From Pollenia angustigena (lineage: Eukaryota; Arthropoda; Insecta; Diptera; Polleniidae): a stretch of DNA of 64,000 nucleotides. Within the stretch, counting starts at the first letter, position 1; each line of letters starts with the position of its first letter. The notes below the pieces were generated by a model, which did no database searches, was not told the DNA's origin, and worked only from the letters and a program-made list of their open reading frames with translations. The stretch is taken from positions 29,565,882 to 29,629,881 of the forward strand of contig OV884059.1 of assembly GCA_930367215.1 (NCBI GenBank), in the 5' to 3' direction. Position numbers and translations under genes: made by a program. This document shows positions 11,756 through 23,383 of this stretch, piece after piece.

Positions 11756-12034
11756 CACTGAAAAAAATTTCTTCACAGATCTAATGAAATTTACATTAAA
11801 ATTCAACCTATGTAATCTTTCATTGGATTAATGAAATGTTTCATAAAATCAATGAAAATTTTGCATAAGTTTATTGACAAACGTTTATTTTATCCATTTT
11901 TTCAATGAGGATTCATAAAATCAATGAAAATTTTGTCATTGATTTTATTATTCCTTCATTAATCCAATGAAAGGTTACATAGGTTGAATTTTAATGTAAA
12001 TTTCATTGGATCTGTGAAGAAAATTTTTTCAGTG
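11756..12034. mobile_element. Near-perfect palindromic MITE
   Basis: CACTGAAAAAAATTTCTTCA at the left is mirrored by TGAAGAAAATTTTTTCAGTG at the right. The pairing continues through ATGTAAATTTCATT, AACCTATGTAA and CAATGAAAG words for more than 80 bp per arm, with a loop near 11880-11930. The target duplication is unclear. The transcript would fold into a long hairpin. Confidence 0.75.
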
Positions 12035-12213
12035 TGGACAGTTTGTTGAATTGAATGCTCATTATAAATTGGTTTGAAACATTTTGTGCAAGCTTTGCTT
12101 GTTTTTATGTTCTTCATATGTAGTTGCGAGCCCACGCGACAATTCCCTACTACGGGAGTACATTCGCTTTTATCATTTATTTTGCAAACCGAAAATATTT
12201 GACGTGGATACAT
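12035..12213 (-). pseudogene. piggyBac transposase C-terminal Cys-rich remnant
   Basis: The - strand frame includes CKINDKSEC and then KACTKCFKPIYNEHSIQQ. The CxxC...EHSI pattern is what I know from the C-terminal Cys-rich, PHD/RING-like tail of piggyBac transposases. In that family a third cysteine follows the I of KPI; here the residue is Tyr, consistent with decay. No intact catalytic DDD core could be followed upstream, and the frame breaks. Identification rests on this tail plus the TTAA/CCC termini of the host element. Confidence 0.6.
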
Positions 12214-12880
12214 GAAAATCTTTCCCCAGCAAACTCGGTATTGCAGATTTGACTGAGATAACTTTTGGGTTTATGATGCGTTGTTGAATATTTTACTAAC
12301 ACACTTCAAACATGATCATTTTCAAAAATTGTCTGGTTTTACATATATATGATGATAATGCTGCTACATCTATAGTATTATAAAATCGATTTGCTCTGCG
12401 TTTGCAGGAATATTCCTTTTGTTTTGTTGTACAAAAAAACATTCAGGCTTAGCAGAACTAGATTCTACATTGGGCTTTCTGGCTGGTTGTACTTTACAAC
12501 TTTCCGTGCAAAGGGTAAGAGTACACTGCATCGCAAGCCAAAGACGGTTTATATCTCTGACGTAAATTTTCATTCAACATTGTCTAAATAATCTCGAAAA
12601 AATAGCTTTATATGTTCTGTTCGTAATATGCGGGTTTCATCATTTTCAAAACTTTTGAACAGAAGCATCATTTTGAATCTACAGAAAACGGCAAGTGAGT
12701 AGTTTTCCACAACTCTGTTATGAGTTCTCTATTTGTTTTGTGGGCGCCAGCGTGAATAAGAATCCCAATAAAGCGTTTAATTATTATTCACAAAATTACT
12801 CAAATGTTTTTATTCCACATAAAAAGTTCAACCTGTGCATCTTTGCAATAAACGAAATTATCGGAATAATATTTACATTT

Positions 12881-13984
12881 TTTATACCCTCCACCACAAT
12901 TAGTTGTGAAGAGGGTATATTAAGTTTGTCATTCCGTGTGAAACTTTTTTATTATTCATCTCAGACCCCATAAAGTATATATATTCTGGGTCCTTGAGTA
13001 ATTCTAAGTCAATTTAACCATGTCCGTCTGTCTGTCCGTCTGTCCGTCTGTTGAAAACACGCTCACTTTCGAACAACTCAAAACAAATAAACAAACTTGG
13101 TGCCAAATTGCTTGTAGTTATCCTAAGCAGTTTAGGATTGAAATCCAGCAAAATCGGTTTTGTAGGACCAGAGCTATGAATCAAAATGTGGAACCACCAC
13201 CTAAAAAAATTGATAATTTTGTTACAAAAAATAACATAAATGCTGGAACAAGGCACGGAATGATAAGATTTTGCAAAAATTTGTTTTATTTGACTGGAAA
13301 TTATGCTGTTAAATTTCGTGAAGATCCGTTCATAATATACCCTAAGCCCCATATAAACAATACTCCCGGAATACAGTTTAGTACGCCTAAAACCGTAAAA
13401 AATAACGCTAGCGTAACAAAATTTGGAACGTCACAGTTTTTTAGAACTAAAAATAACACTGTGAAATTTCGTGACGATCGGTCCATAATTTACCTTAGGC
13501 CCCATATGAACCTTACTACCGGAAAACAGTTTAGTACGCCTAAAACCGTAAAAAATAATGCAATCATAACAAATTTTGGCTCGTCACAGTTTTATAGGAC
13601 TATAAATGATACTGTGAAATTTCGTGAAGATCGGTACATAATTTACACTAGGCCCCATAGAAACCCTACTCCCGGAAAACAGTTTAGTACACCTAAAACC
13701 ATAACTACTAATGCTAGCATAACAGAAATTGGTACGTCACAGTTTTAAAGGACTAGAAACGACGCTGTGAAATTTCGTGATGATCGGTCCATAATTTACC
13801 CTAGGCCCAATATAAACCCTACTACCGGAAAACAGTTTAGTCGCCTAAAACCATAATTTATAACAAATCGTCACAGTTTAAGATAATAATAACATCATAC
13901 AGATATTACTCCTTAAACATTTGAAATGTCGGTGGAGGGTATCAAAGATTCGGCACAGCCGAATATAGCACTCTAACTTGTTTT
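12881..13984 (+). mobile_element. HINE/DINE-like Helentron element, family 1, copy 1
   Basis: The left part opens with ATACCCTCCACC. A (GTCY)n microsatellite follows at 13021-13050, then four tandem units spaced exactly 153 bp (AAATTTCGTGA at 13311, 13464, 13617, 13770). The right end has the inverse GGTGGAGGGTAT, the hairpin TTCGGC-ACA-GCCGAA and then TATAGCACTCTAACTTG. Subterminal inverted repeats, a GTCY microsatellite and a 3' hairpin are the documented hallmarks of Helentron-associated DINE-1-type elements. It has no Rep/helicase, so it is non-autonomous. It sits inside the piggyBac relic. Confidence 0.8.
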
Positions 13985-14245
13985 GTTTCACATTTGCATA
14001 GAGAAATATTAACGCTAAATTTCAAACTTGCGTATCTTACCAGAAATACGTTGCACAACCCAGGGCGCTTACAAGATATTGAAATTTTACTGAAAATGAA
14101 CTTCTATTGTAAGTCTCAGAGTTATTATTCGTGACTATGCACATATTTTCGACAAAAAATTTAAGTTTCCAATATTTTTTCCATATAGGCACCCGGGTAC
14201 CTTGCAATGCTGTTTAGGATGTTTTTTTTGCCATTCACATAAGGG

Positions 14246-14690
14246 CTAATGAATCCAATAGCAATAGTCCTATTCCCTCAATATTTCACATACCTTTTTG
14301 CCTAATTATTTATAAATTTATCCACTTTTTCCGGAAAACAGCCCGTTAAAGATTTTTTGCTTGGTTCGGTTACCTTTTTGGACGAAGTGATCCACTTATA
14401 CTGAAAATCGGAAAAGTCCTGGGATACCTTTCTTGTTGTGTTCTTTAAACTTTTTTTTAAAGAGCCCAATACCTTTCCACAGGCCGCAAATCTGAACAGT
14501 TGGGTGAATTTGCCTCTAGTGGTACAAAATTAACACTATTGTTTGAATACCACTCATAGGCTCTTTTTCCATAGTGGCATGACGCCGAACAGGGCCAGAA
14601 ATATAAAGGCTCTCTGTACAGTTTTAAAGGAGGTAAAAGCCGTTTTTGTAGACACTCCGTAGTAAAGGGGATCCAAAAATTTACGTATGA
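14246..14690. other. Intronic sequence, nothing recognised
   Basis: No conserved frame was seen. A run of short tracts lies between the piggyBac relic and the mariner-like pseudogene on the right. Confidence 0.5.
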
Positions 14691-16580
14691 TTTTAAGTTT
14701 AATAAAAAAAGAGTTTTTATTTGAGATAAAAATATTTTTATTTTACTTAATTACAAATAGGTTTCGGTTAATACGAAAAACTATGTCGGTCAAGTGACCC
14801 ACCCCCTTCTGGTTGGCAGGCTCCCAATCTTTTACCAAAATTCACAATAACGTTTTTTAATAAACTTTTGTAAATGGTTGATATCTGCTCGATAATGTTG
14901 TTTTTAAGCTCTTAAACTATTGTGGGATTATTGCTGTACACTTTCGATTAAAAACAAGTAAGAAAGTATAGTCGATCAAGCCCGACCATATGATACCCTA
15001 CACCACAGTACTTAAAACACATCATGCTTACTATGTTTATAAACTTCATTAAAATCAGTTTGAAAGTTTGTGAGAGGCAGAAATTGTCACCTACCTCCCC
15101 TTGTGGTCCTATTTTTGAAGAACTGTATAGCTTATGTGTCCATATAGATATGGATCTAACCATGGTTTAAATTTCATTAGAATCGGTTTGAGAGGCAGAA
15201 ATTTACCCTATCTCCCCTCGTGGTCCTATTTTTTAAAAAATGCATACCTTTTGTGTCCATATAGATATGGATCTATCTATGTTTTAAATTTCATTAAAAT
15301 CGGTTTGATAGTTTCTGAGAGGCAGAAACTTCCCCCTATCTCCCCTCGTGGTCCTATTTTTTTAAAAAATTCATACCTTTTGTGTCCATATAGATATGGA
15401 TCTATCTATGTTTTAAATTTCATTAAAATCGGTTTGATAGTTTCTGAGAGGCAGAAATTTCCCCCTATCTTCCCTCGTGGTTCTTCGATTCTGCCCATTT
15501 TCAATAGGCTTGGTCCTTGTGCCAGTAAGGACCTTTGTCCTAAATTTTATCAAAAAATCTCCAAAATTGCGACCTGTACTTTGCGCACAAATTTACATGG
15601 ACAGTCAGCCTGCCAGCCGGACGGACATCGTTAGTTCGACTCAGAAAGTGATTCTAAGTCGATCGGTATACTTTTAGGTAATATTTTAAGGCGGTTTACA
15701 CATCAGCACAAATGCATAATACCCTCTCCACTATTGTGGTGTGGGTATAAAAACCCACAAAAAATAATCTAAAGGTGTCAAACAGCACGATCTTGGTGGC
15801 CAATTCACTTCTTTTCTACGGGAAAAAAGGCGATTATCTTCTTTTAATTCTTTCAAAAGATCCATTGTTTCTCTTCCTATTGAAACCTTTCTCTCTACTA
15901 AGTCGTCAATATTTCGCCATAAAAAGCTTCGGATCAGCTCTTTGTAGCGATTTCCATTGACCGATGATGCCTTACATTTGGACATCCTTTATTTATTTCT
16001 GTGTTTATCGTGCCTGCTGTCACAAATGATTGGCTTTTTTTGCTTCAACTGCAAATTTTCTTCTTTTCTGTGCGGTATTGTTCTTAAACAATACCTTGTC
16101 CATAAGCCACATACAAATCTTTACCCGTAAGTTGTGAAAAGTCTGCCAGTACATAAGTTTCGTCATCCATTACACATCTGGAGTACCTTTTTATAAAATT
16201 TGAACTCAATTTTTCGCTGGTTCTTTTGTTCTAAGTTCTTAACCGCATTGCGATCTGGAACTTACTAAACTTTATACGACTTTATCCCAGCACTAGCTTT
16301 GGCTTTGCGCACAAAAGAATCAGAGCATTTAACTTTACGAGCTGCTTTTTTTGCTGAAGTGTTCGGTGATGTTCGAAAGAGTTGTTCGAATTCTTGTTTA
16401 GATCTTTTTTCTTCCTGGTCCAGGTTTTCAAATTCTTTTTCTCTACCAAAACCTGTTAGATCTTTTTTTCGTCCCGATCCAGCTATTCTTTCAAGGTTCA
16501 AGTCTTCCCTATACTGTTTAATGACTTTTAAAAACAGTGTGATGATGAACCTTCAGATCTCAGTATTTTCTTGTTTAAAG
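14690..16580 (-). pseudogene. Tc1/mariner-superfamily transposase pseudogene, split by a HINE
   Basis: Read on the - strand, an N-terminal helix-turn-helix piece (KAARKVKCSDSFVRKAKASA, 16265-16501) is followed by VMDDETYVLADFSQLTG near 16160, where MDDE supplies the first catalytic Asp. Next come KASSVNGNRYKELI and WPPRSCCLTPLDYFLW near 15750-15980, in which the usual SCD is SCC. The middle QQDGA block is missing. A HINE (14951-15752) interrupts the frame just after FLWV. The C-terminus resumes at about 14780-14950 with NNPTIV-ELKNNIIEQIS. Stops and frameshifts make it inactive. This is a different lineage from the other mariners here. Confidence 0.75.
14951..15752 (-). mobile_element. HINE/DINE-like Helentron element, family 2, copy 1
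   Basis: On the - strand the element runs from ATACCCACACCAC through a microsatellite-like CGTCCGGCTGG block (15606-15625) and irregular tandem units containing GTGTCCATATAGATATGG (15136, 15253, 15382; spacing 117 and 129 bp). It ends in GGTGTAGGGTATCATATGG and the hairpin GTCGGGCTTGATCGAC, then TATACTTTCTTACTTGTTTT. The architecture matches family 1 and the last ACTTGTTTT is shared. Confidence 0.75.
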
Positions 16581-17443
16581 TAAAATTTTCGAAATAACTT
16601 TCTATCACATTCAAATAACATTTTAAATAAGAATTTTCAAAGTTTTCGTTTTTCTAATATGTTACCATATTCCATGTTTCCTCATTTTACATACCCAAAT
16701 GCATACGTGAGCACATGTTTGAAACACATTTAGCTCAAGTATTTAATGTTCTATATTTTTTTTTTCTATAAAAGCAAATTATAAATAGACAAAATAGTCA
16801 TATAAATAAAAATATTTTATCTCGGTTGTCGTCTTCATCTTTTTTAGCCACTACAACATCATCGTAATCATCTTTTTAACGTTGAAGATAACACAAGAAA
16901 AAAAAAATGATTCTATATGAAAGAAAAGTACTGTCATGCCCCAAAGACTTAAGTATCCTTTTAGCATATTCGACCTAGTTATAAGAGAAAACTGGCTAAA
17001 TAATGTGTGTAAATGTATGTATGTATCTTACTGTAAGTGTTTCTTTGAATGTAAATGAATGAATGAATCTACAAACGAATGCATCATATATAAGGCAGCT
17101 TAAGTGCAGACTATATATAACATACACTAAGAGAAATAAGGTTGTTATGGCAAACGTTTTTAATTAAAAATAATATGAAATATGTAGATTAACTGCCTTT
17201 TCACTAAATGCGAAAGAACTCTCTCTTTTGCACAACTTTTGATATCAATCTTGTAGCGATGTGGTTGCTAAGTTTAGGCTGTAGTTTGTATTTTGATCCC
17301 AGGTATCGCTTTTGATGCCTGAGATGAAGCTACTGAGCTTAACGCCCTACACGATAAAAGGCTTTCCACTCCTAAACCAAGGCGCGATTTGGCTTGCAGT
17401 CAGGGGAAACCGACTGTATTATCACGGAGCTCTGCTGATACCT
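16581..17443. other. Unassigned sequence flanking a MITE
   Basis: From about 16580 to 17240 it is AT-rich and featureless. From 17250 to 17443, and again from 17686 to 17800, composition becomes less AT-rich, as in a former coding or transposon sequence. Neither strand gives a motif I recognise, and both have stops. Confidence 0.4.
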
Positions 17444-17685
17444 GGGGCCTAATTCTGGCAGTCGTGATCTAGAACTTTCACCATTCGAAAGCAATTTGAT
17501 TTCTAATTACTTCAGTCAATACTGAACGAATCGAAATTATTTTTTCAGTATTATGAAACTCAAATTAATGCCTTACAACACTAAAAATATAATTCCGATT
17601 CTTTCAGTATTGACTGAAATATTAAGATATAAAATTGCTTTCAATTCGAGAAAGTACTCGATCACGACTGCCAGAATCAGGCCCC
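17444..17685. mobile_element. MITE with GGGGCCTAATTCTGGCAG ends
   Basis: GGGGCCTAATTCTGGCAGTC at the left is mirrored by GACTGCCAGAATCAGGCCCC at the right, and the match continues through GTGATC. The interior has a second inverted pair around TTCAGTCAATACTGA / TCAGTATTGACTGA. The target duplication is unclear. Confidence 0.7.
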
Positions 17686-17811
17686 TGTACATATCAGCAA
17701 ATAAGCCCGACGAGAAGGCGATTGCTCCAAAAATTGTGGCGAGGTACCTTTTGGACTTCGCTCCAAGTACTTCCAAAAACTTATTTCATTTTGCTCTGAA
17801 TATAGTACATA

Positions 17812-18710
17812 CAGTGAGCCAAAAAAAAAAAACTTGTACACTTGTCAAATTAAAATAAAAGAAAACACAGAGATTAAAGTAAAACCATATTATAACTTTT
17901 ATTTCACATTTATTAAGTTTTAAGATCTATATTTTAATTTAAATAAAACTTCTTTTTCATTTTGTATATTTTAAAAAACAACAAAAACATAAATATGCTA
18001 AAACTCATAAACAAAAAAAAAAGTTGTACAGGACAAAAAATTTTACGTAACTTTAAAAAAGATTAAAATATTTAGGTTTTCAGTATTTTGTATGGTGTCT
18101 TTATCTTCTTTAATAGAAAGAAGTCTTCTTGGCATCGAATGGACTAGATTTTTTGAAACTTCTTGGGGAGTAGAACTCCAGATATCTTTGAGAGCGTTTT
18201 TTAAGGATTATTTTTCGGATATATGGTAGTCTCTTAATTTTGTTTTCATATGAGCCCACAAATGCTCAATCGGATTTAAATCCGGGCTCTGGGGAGGATA
18301 CGGCAAAACTTCTTTTGTGTTATAAAGGAACTATTCCCTTACGATAACGGCCGGATGCTTTGGATCATTATCATGCATGAAAACAAAAACATTCCCTTAA
18401 CCCATTTTTTGGGGCGGATTATGGCAAATTATTTTTCAGGATATTTAAATAATCTATTTTATTCATGATATCCTCGATACACACAAGGTGACCTACTCCA
18501 TTAGCACTCATACACCCCCAAACCATAACATTGCCGCCACCGTGCTTAACAGTATGAAAAATATTTCGTGGATTAAGTGCTTCCCCTTACTCTCTCCATA
18601 CAGATTTACGTCCATCACTTCCAAATATGGATTCGTAGATTATGGATTACTTTAATCTCTGTGTTTTTATTTTAATTTAACAAGAGTATAACTTTTTTTT
18701 TTGCTCACTT
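17812..18710 (-). mobile_element. Tc1-like transposon, defective
   Basis: CAGTGAGCC follows TA at the left, and GCTCACT closes the right. Long inverted repeats continue through ACACAGAGATTAAAGTA / TTACTTTAATCTCTGTG. The - strand translates, with stops, to KHGGGNVMVWGCMSANGVG, then FVFMHDNDPKH (second catalytic Asp) and PPQSPDLNPIEHLWAHMKTK (catalytic Glu in the DD34E pattern), ending ALKDIWSSTPQEV. The N-terminal DNA-binding part is missing. It is clearly Tc1 family and clearly dead. Confidence 0.88.
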
Positions 18711-18714
18711 CATG

Positions 18715-19765
18715 TACCTTTAGAAACTTCAGCGGCCATCACTACCGGTCATTTAACTATTAATATGACCGGTAGTCTTCTTGTAGGGTATTTAAAACGA
18801 TTAACTGATTTCTTTGTACCAAATAATAAAAAAAATGAAAAATGAAACTAAAAAAGCAAATTATTTAATTTAAGTTAATTTTTTTACTGCACTGTTGGTT
18901 TTTATTTATTTTTTCTTCTTCTTTAATAAAATTTGGCATTCACATTGGTTGATACCAAGAAATTAAACCAGGTATGGGAGTTTTAATTTGAGTTGAAATG
19001 GTAATAAATATTAATTGTAATTGATAAGCAATTTTAATTAAATTTATTTGAAAAATAAATTTAAATGAATCAAACAGATATTTATGATTCAGAAGAATTA
19101 AATTTGTGGTGGCAGTTGTTACATTCGCAAAAGATTTTTACAAATTTATTCAACAAATCGAACGTTTCCAAACCTGGCATAAATCCACAACATCAAAATG
19201 TAGTAACAAAGTGACCTCAGTACTACAACAATGAAACAATAAAAAAAAACAACAGGCATTTTGTTGCTAGAATTGAGACGGCAAGTGTCAAAATGCCTTA
19301 TAAAAAAAAGTAAATAAACAAAAAACAATTACGACAAACGTCACACACGAAGAAAATCACTGCAAACAGCTGCGCTTGTGAGGTCACTTTATTAGTACAT
19401 TCTGCGCAACATTTTTCAAAACACATAAAAATCAGTTGTTTAACGAGAAAACACTTTTGTATCAAAATTACCAACAACAAATATATAATATTGTACAATT
19501 AGTAGATTATACAACGAATATCACGATACTACGAACTTGTGAATTGGACAATTTGTTTCCTTTTTAAATAAAATACAAAAATATATTAACTAAAATATTA
19601 TTTATAATCAAATATCTTTAGTTATTTTTTGCCTTTAATCGTTATTAAGATTAAACAAAGCTGGCAGGAGTTTTCAGATTAATCTGTCGAGCAAATTATG
19701 CTTACTTCTGAAATTTGAATTATGCGGATCCCACATAACCAAAAACACTCAATAAACACTTAACG
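18715..19765. repeat. Dispersed ~1-kb repeat, copy A
   Basis: Segments at about 18806-18895 and 19410-19760 recur in the same order at about 23276-23385 and 24625-25130. Shared words include AAGCAAATTATTTAATTT, TCAAAACACATA, TATAATATTGTACAATTAG and AATCAAATATCTTTAGTT. There is no coding signal. It probably represents an unclassified non-autonomous element or an old segmental duplication. Confidence 0.6.
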
Positions 19766-21120
19766 TAAAATTGTAATGGACAGGTTGGCATAAAGACAAC
19801 GATTGACACGGACATGGAATCGAAACCGAATTAGTCAAAGGAACGGAAGGAATTTGTGCAAAGGAAAGCCTCCTTCAAACATCGTGAAATTGGCAGTAAA
19901 ATTAAAAGTTAACATAAATTGCAATAACTTTTTTAATTTCTATTAGATTTAGGAATTCTATAATATTTTTTTCCAGTGTTTTAAATAATATGCTTGATTA
20001 TATTTTCCATGTGGTTGTTTTATGTGCCAGACTTTAATGATGCATTCATTATTGACTTTAACGTTGTTTTTTTTTATTTTTTTTTTCAAGGAAAATGAAC
20101 TGCCGCAATTTAAAGTAAAATCATAATCTTTAAATAAGTAAAAAATATTCTAAAAATAAAGTTTAATGACTTTTATTTCTTAAATTAGTTAAAGTTTTAA
20201 GTATTTATTCACTTTTAGCCAATAATCCATTTAATTTCTAAACCTTTAACTTTATATCAATTATTCTCTTTTTTCTCCTAAATTGATTATTTATAATCTC
20301 TTAAATGTACAATTTTTGAATTGGCAATTTCTAACTTTCGTTTTTAAGGACTTGTCCAGCCAGCACTCAATGAAAATCACTAAACGATAAAAACATTAGT
20401 CAGCTAATTCAATTACATTAAAATAATCTATCGCTTATAGATTGTTGTAGAACCAAAATGTTCAACAAATATTTCAAGCAAACATGTATGGGTGCATTGA
20501 AAAAGGCTTAATAAATAAAATTAAAATTGCAGACATACATAAAAATTCATAGGCATCTGTTGGATGCTTGCCTCACTATGTCCAAGAGTCATCAACAGAT
20601 CCTGTATGCAACGTTATACAGACTGAGTTTAGATTATTTGCCCAAAAAGCAGGCATAGAAAATTTGTGACTCAGTTCTCGACATGTTTGCCTTAAAATGC
20701 TACAGGATATCAAAAAATTTATGTCTTTGTGTTAGTGTTTACTTATATCTAACATTTTTTGTTGTTGTCTCGTTTAGACTCTGTTTACTGGATTTAACGT
20801 TTTAAGGCCAACTATTAAACCGCAATTCGTGGCTAAAACATGGCAGGCACATTTACAACCACATAAAGGCTTATATGTATGTGTTGCCATGTTCCCAGCT
20901 TTAATGGATTTTATGTACACATTTACATTAGCCTGGTTATTAATGCCAGCTATTTCTATTCTTTTTTTTTTTAACATATTTTTTGTACTCTTTATGAGTT
21001 AATGCTAATTTGCCATCTGCATGCAAATAGGCCAAAAAGAGCAGCCCATTTATGCTTAAGTCAAACAATAATAGAAAAATCCACAATAACAGCAACTAAA
21101 ACTGCAAGAGAAAAACATTC
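19766..21120. other. Pde9 intron, no gene or repeat recognised
   Basis: This is AT-rich DNA without a supported open frame on either strand. It is one of the longer stretches in the window without an identified transposon. Confidence 0.5.
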
Positions 21121-22533
21121 AAAACAAGTTAGAGTGCTATATTCGGCTGTGCCGAATCTTTGATACCCTCCACCGACAGTTCGAATGTTTAAGGAGTAAT
21201 ATCTGTATGATGGTATTATTATCTTAAACTGTGACGATTTGTTATTAATTATGGATTTAGGCGACTAAACTGTTTTCCGGTAGTAGGGTTTGTATGGGGC
21301 CTAGGGTAAATTATAGACCGATCTTCACGAAATTTCACAGTTTTATTTCTTGTCCTATAAAACTTTGATGTACCAAATTTTGTTATGATAGCATTATTTT
21401 TTACGGATTTAGGCGTACTAAACTGTTTTCCGGGAGTAGGGTTTATATGGGGCCCAGGGTAAATTATGGACCGATCTTCACGAAATTACACAGTTTTATT
21501 TCTTGTCCTATAAAACTTTGATGTACCAAATTTTGTTATGATAGCATTATTTTTTACGGATTTAGGCGTACTAAACTGTTTTCCGGGAGTAAGGTTTATA
21601 TGGGGCCCAGGGTAAGTTATGGACCGATCTTCACGAAATAACACAATTTTATTTCTTGTCCAATAAAACTTTGATGTACCAAATTTTGTTATGATAGCAT
21701 TATTTTTTACGTTTTTAGGCGTACTAAGTTGTTTTCCGGGAGTAAAGTTTATATGGGGCCTACGGTAAATTATGAACCGATCTTCACGAAAATTCAAAGA
21801 TTTATTTTTAGTTCTATAAAACTTTAATGTACCAAATTTTGTTATGATAGCATTATTTTTTACGTTTTTAGGCGTACTAAGTTGTTTTCCGGAAGTAGGC
21901 TTTATATGGGGCCTATGGTAAATTATGGACCGATCTTCACGAAACTTAACAGTTTATTTTCTAGTCCTATGTAACTGTGACTTGCCAAAATTGGTAATGA
22001 TAGCATTGTTTGTTAGGGTTTTAGGCTTAATATACTGATTTCCGGGAGTAGGGCTTATATGGGGCCTAGGGTAAATTATTGACGGATCTTCACGGAATTT
22101 CACAGCGTGATTTCCAGTTGAATAAAACGAATTGTTGCGAAATCTTATATCATTCTGTGCATTTTTCCACCATTTATGTTAGTTTTTGTAACAAAATTAT
22201 CAATTTTTTTTAGGTGGTGGTTCCACATTTTGATTCATAGCTCAGATCCTATTGAACCGATTTTGCTGAATTTCAATCCCAAACTGCTTAGGATAACTAC
22301 AAGCAATTTGACACCAAGTTTGTTGATTTCTTTTGAGTTTTTCGAAAGTGAGCGTGTTTTCAACAGACGGACAGACGGACAGACAGACGGACATGGCTAA
22401 ATCGACTTAAAATTACTCAAGGACCCAGAATATATATACTTTATAGGGTCTGAGATGAATAGTAAAAAAGTTTCACACGGAATGACAAACTGAATATACC
22501 CTCTTCACAACTAATTGTGGTGGAGGGTATAAA
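21121..22533 (-). mobile_element. HINE/DINE-like Helentron element, family 1, copy 2
   Basis: This is the reverse orientation of 12881-13984. The hairpin end ACAAGTTAGAGTGC with TTCGGCTGTGCCGAA lies at 21124-21165 and the ATACCCTCCACC-type end at 22518-22530. Six tandem units are marked by TCACG at 21325, 21478, 21631, 21784, 21937 and 22090, all exactly 153 bp apart. The GTCY microsatellite is at 22365-22392. Confidence 0.82.
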
Positions 22534-23270
22534 AAAAAAGAATTTTCAACCTTAACGACGGTTGCTATGAGTATTTCAAGTGAACATTGTATTTGAGGCT
22601 GTAGTTAACAAAATAAATACTCATGTATTGCCTGTGTAATAAGGCAAAACTCAATATTATTCGAGGTTGTAAATAAGGTTTCGTGTGTTTGGTCTCATTT
22701 CGCAGAGACAGGACCTTGAAATTTTTTTAAAACTTATGCAAAATCTCCTTTTGCATTAAAAAAATCTAAGGATTCTTTTGATTAAAGTTGTAAAATTTTG
22801 TATAGAATTTTAGCTTCATACATCTGTCTTTAAATTCTACCAAAAAAAGAAATAAGAAAAAAGGATTAAATCAAATTTTCCAGCATCGCGAAGCAAAAAA
22901 AAAAGTAATTTTATTTATGCAAATGATTGAAAATATATGTACAAGTTTGAAACGAAAACTGTCAAAGTTGTCAAACAATTGAAATCCTTATTGAACAAAT
23001 TTTGACAAGGAGACGATGGCCAGCAAAATCTTTAAAAGATTTGTAAAGCAAAGAAAACCCATTTCAAAATATTGTTAAAAATTTTTAGAAATTTTAAACA
23101 ATTTTCTTATTCACAAGCTCTGTCGTATGGCTAATCGTTTAAAAAAAATACGATTTTTGTTTATGAACTTGTAAAGGGAAAAATTTGTTGTAGGTACATA
23201 TCTTTATTTGGTCTACTGAAGGTTCAAAATGGAAAATATCAATTCAATGTACATTGTCAATTCACTTTGA
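22534..23270. other. Pde9 intron, nothing recognised
   Basis: AT-rich, with no conserved frame and no inverted repeat noted. Confidence 0.5.
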
Positions 23271-23383
23271 GTAAAATATTTAACAAGATTAACAAATTTC
23301 TTTTGGACAAATAATAAAAAAATATGAAAAATAAAACTAAAAAAAGCAAATTATTTAATTTTTGTTTAATATTTTACTGCACT

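Larger units (their letters stand above)
11399..14245 (-). mobile_element. Decayed piggyBac-type element
   Basis: The ends CCCTTATGTGAATG and CATTCACATAAGGG are inverted. The left flank is TTAA (11395-11398) and the right is CTAA (14246-14249), one substitution from the TTAA duplication typical of piggyBac. Subterminal ACAAGGTACCCGGGTGC near 11414 is mirrored by GGCACCCGGGTACCTTGC near 14187. A transposase C-terminal remnant is readable at 12035-12213. The element is interrupted by a palindromic MITE (11756-12034) and a HINE (12881-13984), so it is an old insertion. Confidence 0.75.

Noticed and set aside
13020..13748. 242-residue open frame on + as a protein gene
   Set aside because: It begins in the GTCY microsatellite and runs through HINE tandem units; it is an element feature, not a supported host gene. 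The open repeats are discussed as a finding.
16265..16583. + strand frame opposite the transposase
   Set aside because: It is the antisense of the mariner-like helix-turn-helix segment, whose - strand reading has family motifs.
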